Positions 33,076-45,217 of a stretch of 60,000 nt of DNA are shown here, piece by piece. The stretch comes from Cryptomeria japonica. Lineage: Eukaryota > Streptophyta > Pinopsida > Cupressales > Cupressaceae. A program made the position numbers and the translations under genes. Every line of letters starts with the position of its first letter. The first letter of the stretch is position 1. Under the pieces are notes generated by a model. That model had not been told where the DNA came from and searched no databases. It saw nothing but the letters and a program-made list of their open reading frames with translations. The DNA is taken from assembly GCF_030272615.1 (NCBI RefSeq), contig NC_081405.1, forward strand, positions 604,195,177 to 604,255,176, written 5' to 3'.

Positions 33076-33414
33076 TGTTAGGAATTGCATGTAGAAAATA
33101 TAAATTATAAACAAATAATGATTAAGAAGAGGAATGAAAAAAACAAAAATAATAACAAAGAGGACACAATTTAACGTGGTTCACCCTAACTCGAGCTACG
33201 TCCACCAAACATAGAGTCCAATATTATTATCTAGTAAATCAAATCGATTGCAACTCAATATCACTGCAAATTACTACATAAATTCTTTATGGAAAATACC
33301 CTAACCCGTAGCTATTTTATCAAGACTTATGTTGGTTACAAAATTAGGATTACAATCTGTTAGCCAATAGAAAAAAATACCTGATGCCTTTATAAAATAA
33401 TAAGTTAGTTGAGC
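33076..33414 (-). repeat. Copia C 3' LTR
   Basis: This short (about 339 bp) LTR runs TGTTAGGAATTGCATG...TTAGTTGAGCA on the plus strand. On the minus strand it is preceded by gtggggtccaggggga, a reasonable polypurine tract. The end is set by the CA just before that tract. Confidence 0.78.
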
Positions 33415-33599
33415 ATCCCCCTGGACCCCACAAGGGGCACTGCCTCCAAACCCCCATTAAATAGCTTAAGTGGAAACCACGTTGATAAAAGTGAAAAAAA
33501 ATTAACATCTGAGTCTGATTAGATTCCATATAACAACAATCACCTATTTGGAGACTAATTAGACTCCACAACATATCATTTCCCACTTGGAGACTGATC

Positions 33600-34420
33600 A
33601 TAACACTGCTGATCCTATAGCTCCCACTAGAATGAAACACTGTGGACTTTGTTGTTCTGTTTTTATTTTTTTTATGTTTTCAAGACCAACCGAAGCTAAA
33701 GAGGAGATCAAATTTTCAATTATTACTGCCTTTGTAAACATATCCATAGGATTTTCAGTTGTATGTATCTTTTCCAGCCTTAACTGTCCATCATCCAATA
33801 CACACTGAATGCAAGGTAGAATTCATTACAAGATGGATGACACTCTGGCTATCTATACAAATAAATAATTGTTATCTTATTGTTTCCCCAATTCTTCCAT
33901 GAAATATTTCAACCATATCATCTCTTTGCTTGCCTTTTTTGCAGCTATATAGTTTGCCTCGATGGTGGATGAAGCAACCACTTTTTGCAACCTCGAGATC
34001 CAACTCACTGTTATCGAGCCTATAGTAAAGGACATAATCTTTAGTACTTCATGTGGTATCAATATACCTTGCCAAATCTAAGTCTACATGACCTACTAAA
34101 TTAGTATTAGAACCCTCAAAACATAAATGTTTATTAGATGTACCTCTCAAATACCCGAGAACCCATATTACTTCATTCCAATTCTCCAATCTGGGATTAC
34201 TCATATACATGCTTACAACTCCAACAACATGTGCAATATCTGGTCTCGTGCATACCATGGCATACATTAAACTTCCTACAACTGAAGCATATTCTACCTT
34301 TGACATTTTTTCTTTCTCCTCTTGTGTCTTTGGACACATCTCCTTACTCAATTACAAATGACTAGGCAAAGGTGTGTTGATAGCCTTTGCATTCTCCATA
34401 TGAAATCTCTGCAACACCTT
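33600..34420 (-). pseudogene. Copia C RNase H region
   Basis: Frame 34351-34049 reads EYASVVGSLMYAMVCTRPDI, then YLRGTSNKHLCFEGSNTNLV, GHVDLDLA (normally GYTDSDxAG). Frame 34062-33877 gives VSWISRLQKVVASSTIEANY and KEMIWLKYFMEELGKQ. A degraded tail (33798-33598) includes LEKIHTTENPMDMFTKAVII, the remains of the PADMFTK end. Multiple stops show an old copy. Confidence 0.85.
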
Positions 34421-34429
34421 TTCAACATA

Positions 34430-35130
34430 ATTAGCCTGAGATAGAGTCAATTTTTTGTTCTACCTATCTCTACAAATTTTCATACCAATTATTTATTTTT
34501 TCTACTCCCAAATCCTTCATAGCAAATGCTTTTTCTAATTGTTGATTTAGCTCTCTAATATGAGCCATGTTAGACCCCACTACAAGCATGTCATCAACAT
34601 ATAAACACAAAATAATGTAGCTATCATTATCCATCATCTTAAAATAAACACAATGGTCATAATTACACTTGGTGTAGCCTTGGTTAGCCATAAAACTATC
34701 AAATTTCAACTACCCTTGACGAGGTGCTTGTTTCAAGTCATATAAACTCTTCTGCAATCTACACACTAATTTCTCCTCACCTTTCACCTCAAATCCTTGG
34801 GTTTGTTCCATACATATCTTCTCTTCCAAATCACCATGGAGAAAGGTATTTTTCATATCTAGTTGTTCCAAATGCAAATCTTCAGCAACCACAATGCTTA
34901 AAACAGTACGAATAGAAGTAATCTTAACAACTTAAGAAAAAATTTCACCAAAATCAAGGCCCTTTTTCTATGCAAATCCTTTGATAACCAAATTAGCTTT
35001 AAATTTGTGCTTACATCCATCTTCCTCTTTCATCCTATAAACCTTTTTTTTTTGTAAAGCCTTTTTACTTGTAGGCAACTTACATAATTGCCAAGTCTGG
35101 TTTTTTTGCAAGGTGTCCATTTCTTCTTTC
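34430..35130 (-). pseudogene. Copia C reverse transcriptase
   Basis: Frame 34892-34710 carries LHLEQLDMKNTFLHGDLEEK, ICMEQTQGFEVKGEEKLVCR and LQKSLYDLKQAPRQG; frame 34709-34470 carries GYTKCNYDHCVYFKMMDND, the active site LCLYVDDMLVVGSNM and LEKAFAMKDLG. The sequence differs clearly from copia A, B and E (YVDDM rather than FVDDI, MKTAFLHG-type box), so copia C is another copia lineage, close in style to the Tnt1/Tork group. Confidence 0.88.
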
Positions 35131-35144
35131 ATGGCAAGCTCCCA

Positions 35145-35619
35145 CTAAACCTTTGTATCCACTTGCATAGCTTCATTATATCCTTCTGATTCACTAGCAT
35201 TTGTCAAAAAAAAAGAATACAAATTTTGAGAGAACCTTTCAATGGGTCTACTTAGCCTTGTTAATCGTCTAACATTCACTGGAGTTTGTTGTATTTCTGG
35301 TTGTTGTTGTGGAGCATGAGGAACCACTGGAACATCACTATCTATAATATCATCCAACAAAACAAAATCATTTTCTTTCTTCTCATGCAACTGCAACTGA
35401 TCTTTGTACAACACCTTCTCATGGAATACAACATCCCTGCTTCTCACAAGTTTTTAATTTTCAACATCTCTTTTGATTTTGCATCCAACTTGGTTCTATT
35501 TTTAGAATCCACATGTCCAAATGCTTCACATCAGAAGGTTTTGAGAAAATAATAACTCACCTTCTTACATGAACATCTTTCCTCTAGAATACCACATCCC
35601 AAAGGAACTGAGGGACCTT
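35145..35619 (-). pseudogene. Copia C integrase C-terminus and linker
   Basis: Reading down from 35619, the frame gives LINKGPSVPLGCGILEERC, then FGHVDSKNRTKLDAKSKEM, then (frame 35447-35145) RSRDVVFHEKVLYKDQLQLH and a linker rich in Pro/Gln leading to RRLTRLSRPIERFSQNLYSF. These are the standard copia segments between integrase core and reverse transcriptase. The upstream part of the core resumes at 36398 after an insertion. Confidence 0.82.
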
Positions 35620-36397
35620 TATTAATTAAATTGATGCAGGACCATCCCTGGTTCTTGGCAATCTTGCATCAACCAAAAACATTTTCTTTAATAGTTTGTT
35701 CCTATTTTGCAATTCAGCATTTCATTTTGTGTTTCTTTGTATTTTCTCACCAGATCTTGCGGAGCTATTTTTTGGTTGTGGACATGTTCATTTGCCTTAT
35801 CCTTGGTCCATGGGATGTTTGGATCTTTTTCCATCAAGTTATCACTTCCGAAATTTGAGATAGTTTTTTGTCTTAGAACACCGAAACTGCTTGGACCTAT
35901 TTGCTATTGGTGAATCTTTTGAATCTCTTTCGTAGCTTGTGGAGCTTCAGTTCATTGTTCCTAACTCCTTGGTGTGTGGCCAACTTTCCCTTAGGTTTGC
36001 AATGGATCTCTTTGGCAAAGTCCGACCTTATTGTTTTACATGTTTCATCTTGTTCATTGGTTATTGTTTCATCTTGGGCCAACGTGGATCACCCTTGAAC
36101 ATATAAATCAATGTAATTAATCAATTATAATCAATTTTTAGAGGATATAAGATAGATCAGAAGGTTAGGAGGTCTAGAGTTAGCTCGCATTCTTTCCCAA
36201 GCTGAATGTTGTATAATGCATGTTTTGTAGTCAGGCCTACGAGCCTACATATTGCTAACAATTTGTAACTGATTTTAATGAGAATAATTTTTTTTCTGCA
36301 TTGCCTCCATTATGATTGCATTGTTTTGTTGTGTAACTCTTGCTGCATGATCTGGATTTTTCTCTTTGAGGACCCTCCAGTCATGACTGCACCATAT
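35620..36397. mobile_element. Insertion of about 780 bp in the copia C integrase, type unknown
   Basis: The integrase reads AINTVVY up to about 36398 and resumes LINKGPS at about 35618, so the DNA between is foreign. Possible weak inverted ends are gatgcaggaccatccctgg on the left and tggtgcagtcatgactggag read from the right. The flanks are AT-rich (ttaattaaa and tatatatac) and I cannot fix a target duplication. The minus strand has a 61-codon frame (36082-35897) rich in Lys/Arg (LHKLRKRFKRFTNSK) with possible continuation. I do not recognise the family. Confidence 0.6.
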
Positions 36398-37000
36398 ATA
36401 TACAACAGTATTGATAGCCTCTACCCCCATTTTAAAGACATCTCAGTACGCAATCTCATGCTCCTTGCATGCTCCATTATTGTCTTATTCATTCACTTAG
36501 CCACTCCATTTTCTTTTCGAGCCCCCGTAATAGTTTTATGTCTACAAATTCAATCAAATGAACAATAATCCTTAGATTATTTGCTACATTATTCACCATC
36601 GTTATTAGCTTTGAGACACTTTAGTCTTTTACGAGTCTCATTCTCAACGAAGCTTCTCCATTTCTTAAATGTTTCAAATACATTAGATTTATGCTTAAGG
36701 AAATAAATCCAAACCTTCCTAGTTGAATCATCTAAGAATGTAACATAATACCAAGAGCCATCGAGAGAAGATACCTGAGTCGGTCCCCATACATTTGTAT
36801 GTACAAGCTCTAACTTTTCATCTTTCTTTTGCTTCCCATCCTTGAGAAAACTAACTCTCTTTTGTTTACCATACATACAACTTTTATAGAAATCCATATT
36901 AATGCATTCCAGAACTAGTAAAAGCCTTTTAAAATGAAGTATCTTCATACCTTTTTCACTCATATGCCCAAGTTTGTTCTGTCACAGTGTTGTCTTAGAA
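36398..37000 (-). pseudogene. Copia C integrase core
   Basis: Frame 36963-36589 holds MSEKGMKILHFKRLLLV, then CMYGKQKRVSFLKDGKQK, LELVHTNVWGPTQVSSLDGS, FLDDSTRKVWIYFLKHKSNV and LKCLKANNDGE. The catalytic first Asp (normally HTDVWGP) is Asn (HTNVWGP). The second block, normally SDNGGE, is NNDGE. Continuation in broken frames gives GARKENGVAK and MNKTIMEHARSMRLRTEM, the end of the core. Confidence 0.86.
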
Positions 37001-37986
37001 CCTATAGCAACTATTTTAGTCTCTTCCTTGAATCTGCAACAACTGTTTCAAAATTTGTTTGGATTTTTTCAGCAACAACTAAAGTAGAAGGAATAGTATG
37101 ACCTGTATAAAGATATAAGGTACCTACTTTCACACCTTTTTCTACTATCAAGGAACCTTTGGAAACCTTCCAATTTTTATCATTAAAAGTAATTGTTCAA
37201 CCTTCATCACCTAGATGCCCTGCTAAAATTAAATTCCTACTCAGCCTTGGAATGTGCCTTGTCTCTTGTAGTAGCCAATGATTCCCATTCTGCAACTTAA
37301 TCTTAAGGACCTTCCCTTTCCAACAATCTGACAGGGTTCATTATCTCAAAAATAAGCTAGCCAAAACTCTCCTTGGACATAATCAAGAAAATAACTTTTA
37401 TGGGGTGTAGCATGAAATGAGGGCCCTGAATCTAAAACCCATGAATCATCAGCATTATCTAGGGAAAGAATCAAAGCATCTTCTTCAAATTTGTTACTTA
37501 CCATATTTTCCTTCTTATTACCCTCTAGTTTGTCTCCTTCTTTATTCTTCTGAGACCATCAATCTTTCTTTAGATGAATTGGTTTCCCACAGTACTAGCA
37601 ATCTTTTGGTCCTTTGGATTGGGACCTCTTGTCCTTTGATTTTTCTCATGACTTTCAACAACCTCTAGAAACTTTTCCTCTCTCCTTTGATCTGTCCCTA
37701 CTTTCTACATTCAAAACACTACCTAATGTGGATCCACCTAACCTTTTCTACAAATTTCCTCACTCAGAATAACACCAACAACATCATCAAATTTCAAGGT
37801 ATATGAACTAGAAACAGAGTTTCTAACCGCCATTACCAGACTATTATAGCTTTCAGACAAAGGACACAATAATAGGAGAGATCTAACTTCTTCATCAAAA
37901 TTTACCTTTAAAGAAGTCAATTGTCTGCTTATTGTATTAAACTAATTTACATGATCTGTCACAAATCCACCTACAATCATTCTTAG
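37001..37986 (-). pseudogene. Copia C gag C-terminal half, zinc knuckle and protease
   Basis: Going down from 37986: GGFVTDHVN, ISRQLTSLKVNFDEEVRS, LLLLCPLSESYNSLVMAVRN, FDDVVGVILSEE, then a Lys/Arg-rich stretch, the remains of the zinc knuckle (CYYCGKPIHLKKD, with the first Cys pair altered) and the protease start DDSWVLDSGPSFHATPHKSY. DSG is retained. Frames change several times. The upstream half of gag lies at 57261-57526. Confidence 0.85.
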
Positions 37987-38030
37987 GGGCATGTGTAGGA
38001 TCATGGTGTGCCAAAACAGGCCCTTAAGTG
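37987..38030 (+). repeat. Left terminal inverted repeat of the large transposon
   Basis: It pairs imperfectly with about 57215-57260. The shared core is AGGATCATGG, followed within 15 bases by GCCAAAA and AAGTGG. The outermost 6-10 bases differ in length between the ends, so the exact terminus could shift by a few bases. The stretch 38031-38976 is AT-rich non-coding DNA with a palindromic aatcggatatccgac at about 38866. Confidence 0.65.
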
Positions 38031-38976
38031 GCAATGAAATTTTAGAAAATCATAGTTATGCAACTTGACATGAAAATTTGAATAAGTTGTGAACATTACT
38101 TTTAAAATATGTAAGAAGAAAATATATAGAAAATTGAATGTAGTTTCTAAGCTACTAGTTTTTTTTTGGAAAAAAAATCCTATTTGATGAAAATTTCAAA
38201 TTTCAATGTAGTGGTACTAAAATTTAAGGAAAAAATAAGAAGTAGACATATGTCTGACCACCCTAATCAGAATCAAATCATAATATTTTTTTATAATATT
38301 TATAATATAAGTATTAGACTCATGTTCGGATGTGACACATATGTTTTTTAATTTTTTATAAAGTAAATAATTATTTATGAATTTTTTACTACAACTTTTT
38401 AGAAACTCATAAACTCCTACGTCTGACCACCTTAACTTGGTCAAAACATTATGAAATTTAATTTTTTAAAATTTTTCCCTATAGCAGACGAAGCAGAGGA
38501 TGTGATGCTTGTTTCGGATTCAAAGAATGTTATACCATTTGAAAGTTATGAGTGTTTTTCAATCAGTATATCAATGAGGACTATTGTCAGAATTCAATTA
38601 GAAAATAAATAATAATTATTTATTAAAGTTGAAATAAGACAAGCCTTATATTGTTGGAAAGCTAGGAATGTCCTTAAAAAACCCTTTTCGTTTTATCAAT
38701 TTTGGCTACAAAAAAAGTTGTCAGCCACTAGTGTAAAGTCTGGAAAATCAAGGACTACTGAAAAACACAGTTTTTTAGTTGACTTTCCAGGCTTGTCATT
38801 TCCAAGCCAAATACCAAAGCATTCCTGAGCCGAAATTTGAAATTTGAAAATTTGACTACAAAAATCGGATATCCGACTTTAATAAGTAAATTCTCTAACC
38901 TAATTTGCTCGTAATTAATCTAATGTTTATTAATATATTAATATATTAATTTATAAATAAATTAGTATATGATATT

Positions 38977-39078
38977 AGGGAGAGGGAGAGGGAGAGGGAG
39001 AGGGGGGAGTGGGGGAGAGAGAGAGAGATAGAGAGTGAGAGAGAGAGAGGGTGGGGGAGAGATAGAGAGAGCTTAGGC

Positions 39079-39117
<39 letters not shown>

Positions 39118-39446
39118 AATAGGGGAGAGATTAGGGGAGAGAGAGAGAGAGAGATAGAGATGGGGAGGGGGAAGGGAGGGAGAGATATGGAGAGAGAGAC
39201 AGGGAGGGAGGAGAGGGAAGGGAGAGAGAGAGATAAAGAGATTAGCAGAGAGAGAGAGAGAGAGAGATGGGGAGGGCGAAGGGAGAGAAAGATAGAGAGA
39301 TATTAGGGGAGAAAGAGATAGATGGAGAGATTAGGGGAGAGGGATAGAGAGAGATTAGGGGAGAGAGAGAGAGAAGGAGAGGGAGAGAGAGATTAGGGGA
39401 GAGAGAGGGAGAGAGAGATTAGGGGAGAGAGGGAGAGAGAGAGATT
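38977..39446 (+). repeat. GA-rich microsatellite-like tract
   Basis: About 470 bp consist almost entirely of gagaga, gggaga and gattagggga units. The agagattaggggagagagag module is repeated about ten times towards the right. It forms the left border of the palindromic minisatellite; a CT tract forms the right border. Confidence 0.9.
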
Positions 39447-41361
39447 AAGACACCATAGGACCCAAAGCGACCCAATATGGTGTCATGACAGGTCGTATGG
39501 TGTCCTAAGGGTTCATGGGACACCATATGACCCCTAAGGACAACATACAACCCCTTATGACACCATATAGTGTCGTTAGGGTTCATATGGTGTCCATAGG
39601 AATCATATGGTGTCCTAGAACACCATATGACCCCTTAAGACACCAAATTGTGTCGATATGGGTCATATGGTGTCCTAAAGGGTCGTAGGACACAATATGA
39701 CCCCTTATGACACAATATGACCCAAAGCAACCCAATATGGTGTCATTAGGGGTCATATAGTGTCCTAAGGGGTCATATGATGTCTTAAAGGGGTCATATG
39801 ACACAATATGACCCATAATGACCAAATATGGTGTCTTAAGGGGTCATATGGTGTCCTAAGGGATTGTAGGACACCATATGACCCCTATGGACACAATAGG
39901 ACCCCTTATGACACCAAATGGTGTCGTTAGGAGTCATATGGTGTCCTAAGCAGTCATAGGACATAATATGAACCCTTATGACACTATAGGACCCAAAGCA
40001 ACCCATTATGGTGTCATAATGGGTCGTATGGTGTCCTAAGGGGTCATAAGGGTTCATGGGACACCATATGACCCCTAAGGACAACATATGACCCCTTATG
40101 ACACCATATGGTGTCGTTAGGGGTCATATGGTGTCCATAGGAGTCATATGGTGTCCTAGGACACCATAGGAGTCATATGGTGTCCTAGGACACCATATGA
40201 CCCCTTAAGACACCAAATTGTGTCATTATGGGTCATATAGTGTCCTAAGGGGTTGTAGGACACCATAGGACCCCTTATGACACTATATGGTGTCATTATG
40301 GGTCATATGGTGTCGTTATGGGTCATATGGTGTTCTAAGGGGTCATAAGACACAATATGACCCTTTAGGACACCATATGACTCCTGAGGACACAATATGA
40401 CACCTTTGGACACCATATGCCCCTAAGGACAACATACGACCCCTTATGACACCATATGGTGTCGTTTGGGGTCATATGGTGTCTTGGGACACCATATGAC
40501 CCCTTAAGACACCAAATTGTGTTGTTATGAGTCATATGGTGTTCTAACAGGTCGTATGGTATCCTAAGGGGTCATAAGGGTTCATGGGACACCATATGAC
40601 CCCTAAGGACAATGTAAAACTCCTTATGACACCATATGGTGTCATTAGGGGTCATATGGTGTCCATAGGGCTCATATGGTGTCCTAGGACACCATATGAC
40701 CCCTTAAGACACTAGATTGTGTCGTTATGGGTCATATGGTGTCCTAAGGGGTCGTAAGACACAATATGACCCCTTAGGACACCATATGACCAAAAATAAC
40801 CCAATATGGTGTCATTAGGGGTCATATGGTGTCCTAAGGGGTCATATGACATGATATGACCCACTAGGACACAATACGACCCATAATGACCAAATATGGT
40901 GTCTTAAGGGGTCATATGGTGTCCTAAGGGGTTGTAGGACACCATGTGACCCCTATGGACACCATGGGACCCCTTATGACACCATATGGTGTCGTTAGGG
41001 GTCATATGGTGTCCTAAGAGGTCGTAGGACATAATATGACCCCTTAGGACACAATAGGACCCAAAGCAACCCAATATGGTGTCATAACAAGTCATATGGT
41101 GTCCTAAGGGGTCATAAGGGTTCATGGAACACCATATGACCCCTAAAGACAACATATGACCCCTTATGAAACCATATGGTGTCGTTAGGGGTCATATGGT
41201 GTCCTAGAACACCATATGACCCCTTAAGACACCAAATTGTGTTGTTATGGGTCATATGGTGTCCTAGGACATCATATGATGCCTATGGACACCATATGAC
41301 CCCTAACAACACCATATGGTGTCATAAGGGATCATATGTTGTCCTAGGACACCATATGATG

Positions 41362-41362
<1 letters not shown>
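39447..41362. repeat. Palindrome-rich minisatellite with both orientations mixed
   Basis: About 1.9 kb are built from a unit of about 20 bp, gacaccatatgacccctta, and its reverse complement, switching orientation repeatedly (ggtgtcctaggacaccatat occurs as a near-perfect palindrome). CATATG is the centre of most units. A higher-order repeat of about 1068 bp is visible: the block starting near 39830 recurs from about 40898 with few changes, including the shared aggacccaaagcaaccca word. The frames through it (for example 41155-40904) are artefacts of the repeat. Confidence 0.92.

Positions 41363-41414
<52 letters not shown>
41363..41414 (+). repeat. CT tract
   Basis: ctctctct runs end in atctatct. 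It is the complement-type partner of the GA tract at 38977-39446 across the minisatellite. Just to the right (about 41423-41460) lie ccgatatcagatttaatcgg and gatatctgattt motifs. Confidence 0.9.
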
Positions 41415-41415
<1 letters not shown>

Positions 41416-41750
41416 AAATATGACTAATAAAATCCGATATCAGATTTAATCGGATATCTGATTTCTGCCATTGCCATTAATGTGGTACTTCAGTAAAAAA
41501 AAAGGTGGCAATGGGAAAATTTTTGGGGACCACAAATTTATACATTAAAATTGGATATCCAATTTTAATGTACACAAAAAAGAGCCTTGTGGGCCATTTT
41601 GTGGATTCCAATGGCCCACAGTCTGCATATTCTGATTTCTGTCGATGATCATGGGTTTTCAAATAGGTTGAGACAAATTTGTGCTTTTGGGAGATTCTTA
41701 AAGTCAAATCTTACATTGTCAATCATATAGGAGCATCTGTATGGAGGGAA

Positions 41751-44643
41751 ATGGGGAGTATTAGTCGTCGAAAGTCTAAACGCAAAATAAAACTTTCAAA
41801 TGACCAAATTGAAGTGTATAGAGAAAGAGATAGAGAATGTCATAGGAGGAGAAGACAAGGTATGTTAAATATTGCTAATGTTACTTCAAGTGAAGAGAAA
41901 ATTGAATTTGAAAATGTGCCACAAGTTATTGAAAATGAAAATGTAGATTTTGAAAGTGAAAATGTTGAAAATGTGGAAAGTGATAATGAAAATGCTCAAC
42001 ATGTGGAAAATTTTGACATAGGAGATGAAAATGTGGAAAACTTTGACATTGAAGGTAGAATTGCACAACCAAGTGAACCATATGTAACACCTAATTACAT
42101 TAGAAATGAAGACCCTCTCATGGATGAAAGACAAATTCCAAATCCAAGACCTTCAAGAACCCCAAAATGGTTATTTGAAATCGATGAGAACATTATTGTG
42201 AATCTTGAAGGCAAGAGGTTAACAAGAACCATTCGGTTGTGGGCTATAGAACTTTTCAACCAAAATTTTAGCAATAAGACATTGACTGAGCAATGCCAAC
42301 TCTTTGTTCAATTGTTAAAGATGATAAAGATGAGACCATTGATAAACAAATTGAATATTCATATGAACAAGAAGATGGAGAGAAATTCTATTATTGCAAA
42401 AAATCTATTTGACGCTCTCAATTCTATTGGAAAGAATACCAAAGAAAGACATAAGAGAGCCACTTGAAGAGTGATTACAACCTCCTTATTAAGCCATCAA
42501 TTGTGGAAGGCTCATCAAATGAGACAAACTTGTGTTGATTTTAACATAAACCGTAAAACTTTGGATAGAGCACTTGCACGAAGGCAAAGACTTGACGATC
42601 CACTTCAACAAGATACATGGGATTCTGGTGGGAGGCTTCCACATGTTGATAGAAAGTTGACTGACAATGTGAAGCAGGAGATTCAACAATTTTGGCACTC
42701 TAATTCTAGAGTGTCACCCAATGTAAAGGAAGTTTTGAAATTAAGAATCGGCAACCGAGACCGCACACCGCATCCCAAACATTTCTTGGAATCAAGCCAA
42801 ACAATGTTGTACAAAATGTTTTGTGAATTACATCCAACTTTGCAAATATCACAAAGGGCCTTTAAATCTTTGAAACCATTTTATTGTGTTCCTCTTAAGA
42901 TTCGCATTACTTTTTGTTGCAAGTACCATGTGGAGTTTTCAATGTACCATGAACTTTTATGGCATATTCATTCTATGATGCATACTAATGAGATGTTGCA
43001 GGAGTGTGGTGCAATGCTATTTCTGAGATCATCAAGAGACTTGCAAGATCTATTTTAATGCCCTAGAGATGATGGCTTCTATTTCTATAGAAATGATTGT
43101 TTGAATGAGAAGTGCTCTGAATGTGGTGGGTTGTCAAAGTTTGTTTCATGTTTTCATGAGGGCAGAAAACATGAGTTTGGAAAGAATTATGTTGATAAAA
43201 AAAGATGTCAGATAGTGAAATATACTTTGAAGAGTGGAGGTGAAGGTTCTAGATGCGAATTAGTCTCAAGAGAAGTAAGTATTGCTGATTTTATTTTAGA
43301 TTTTATGGAAAATATTTTCTACAAGTATGCAAGGCACACCCATAGGTCTCAGTGGTTGGATCAATAGTTTAGGATGTGTAAGAACTCTTTTCCAATTGGA
43401 ACTATTGTATCGGTGGTTGATTTTGCAGAGAAATATACATTGCAACCACAGAATCAAGTGCAGTCTCAGTACTACAATTCAATCCAGATTGTTATTTTTG
43501 TTCACACTACATATACACATGCTCCTGATAGTATAGAAGAGGATAGGAAGATAATCAGGGAGTATCATTTTTATATGAGTTATGATAGATCACACTCCTC
43601 TGAGTATGTGCAACATTCTTTCGAGAATTTTTTTGAGTTCTTGCATGAGAAAGATATTGCAATTGACCGACATATAATATGGTCAGATAACTGTATGAGT
43701 CAATTCAAGAATGCCCATATATTTTATTGGTTGAGTAGAATGCATCTAGAGATGTGTATACCTCATATTTGGTGTTTTTTGAGGTAGGGCATGGGAAGGG
43801 AGAGCATGATGGAGCAGGTGCATGTTTGAAGAGAGCTCTAGTTAAGGAGCAATTGAGGATTTCAGGTGCAAATTTCTCTAATGCATGTCTATTGTTGATT
43901 GGTGTAGTTCAGCATTGTCACATGGAAGTACTCTTGATTCAGCAGTGACCAAATTCTTTTGGTTGGTTGAGGAGGGAATAGTGGGAGACAGATTGGATTG
44001 TCAAACAATTAAAGATTCTTCAAAGATGCATTCATTTCTCAACTCATATGCAAGTACATGGACCATTTGGACATGAGCGTTGGCTTGTTTTTGTCAGAGT
44101 TATTTTTGGTGTGATTGGGATCAATGTGAGTCAAGTGAGTGGGTTGATACGTGGGTTCACCACTATCTAACTCCTTTATCTCAAACAATATCCTTGTCAA
44201 ACGATGACATGGAAAGTTCACTTGAGTATGACCATCTATCAGATCTTGTACAGCCAGGACATGTTTTTGCAGTTGTCGTACCACAAGGGAATGAAGAGAG
44301 ATCAAAATATTGGTTGGCATGATGTGTACAAGGAAAACAAAAGATAACACAACCAGTGATAAATGATGACGGGTTCACATATCCTACAAGTTTAGTTGTT
44401 GTTGTGAGAACTTGGTTGTGAACATACATGATTAGAAAGAATGGCATACTTGCATTTGAAGACTATGAGAGACACAAAACCATTACAATGTATTCACACC
44501 TTATTATAGCTACAAATGTCAAGTCGTTGAAGCATCAAGCAAAACTGAAGACCAAAGAGCTATGGATAGTGACTACTGCTGATCATGAAGCAACACTAGA
44601 TACTCTTAAGCAAAGAGATGACCCTTCAGGCACACTTGAGTAG
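41751..44643 (+). pseudogene. Transposase-like gene of the large transposon, broken by stops and frameshifts
   Basis: The start is MGSISRRKSKRKIKLSND at 41751, a strongly basic N-terminus that could target the nucleus. An Asn/Glu-rich acidic region follows (about residues 50-115), then PRPSRTPKWLFEIDE. One frame continues to 43787 across three stops (42465 TGA, 43056 TAA, 43365 TAG). The C-terminal half has a Cys pair (CSECGGLSKFVSCFH), then ESVIFVHTTYTHA-like sequence, IIWSDNCMSQFKNAH, HIFYWLSRMH and, after a one-base deletion in a T run near 43783, GHGKGEHDGAGACLKRAL. The acidic residues in SDN and HDG within conserved blocks resemble a DDE/DDD catalytic core. Later parts (YWLA*CVQGKQ, KNGILAFEDYERHKTI) end at 44643. 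I recognise the G-K-G-x-x-D-G motif as shared by uncharacterised eukaryotic transposase-like proteins, without a name. Confidence 0.7.
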
Positions 44644-45217
44644 TAGGTCTTTAATGGTGCCTTATTCTTTTTATCATGCATTTCATTTCAAACAATGATC
44701 ATTAAAGCTTAATGCTCAAGTTTGTTATGTGTATATTAAGGATGTGTTCAAAATGCAGGTCTATTGATGAACGTTTTTTTTTGGCAACACGATTTTTGCA
44801 TGCACATAGCGGGTACACTCAATATAATCGGAAGGGACGTATTTTTGCAACATGTCTTATTATCATGCATTTGATGAGCTTTACAATTTTTATTATTAGA
44901 GAACACTATTTGACATTTTTTTACGATATAATTATAGCAAAACCTTTATGCTCATGCAAGTCTTTTTTGATGATATACAACAGTATCACACTATGATTTT
45001 TGCATCAACATAGTGGGTTCTATTGATATAATTCGAAGGGATGTATTTTTGTGGTATATAATCCCACCTTTTCATTTATTATCATGCATTTCAGTTGAAG
45101 TGATTATCATAAAGCCTTTATGTTTATCCATGCATTTTATGTGTAGACTAACAATTCTTAAAAATACAGGTTCATGCTAGATCATTCGTCATTGACAAGA
45201 CCCTCTCTTGGTGATGG
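44644..45217 (+). other. Transposon 3' non-coding DNA
   Basis: No coding signal follows the transposase stop. Two stretches are related: ggcaacacgatttttgcatg at 44780 and acactatgatttttgcatca at 44987, each followed by an atag.gggt motif and atttttg, suggesting a tandem duplication of about 205 bp. Confidence 0.5.

Noticed and set aside
36278-36568. 96-codon open frame on the plus strand
   Set aside because: It overlaps the copia C integrase remnants on the minus strand (GARKENGVAK, MNKTIMEHARS).
37979-37990. TTA/TAA 3-bp target site (PIF/Harbinger-type) for the large transposon
   Set aside because: The gag sequence on both sides supports an 8-bp overlap, and no Harbinger DDE or Myb-like protein is seen.
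39447-41362. CRISPR-like array
   Set aside because: Units are contiguous and variable, flip orientation and have no unique spacers; the DNA is eukaryotic.
39583-41427. Several open frames of about 80 codons with repeating DPLGHHMTP-like peptides
   Set aside because: They are translations of the minisatellite and appear on both strands; not genes.
41751-44643. hAT or Mutator transposase
   Set aside because: No BED finger, hATC dimerisation block or MULE/SWIM signature could be seen in the readable parts.
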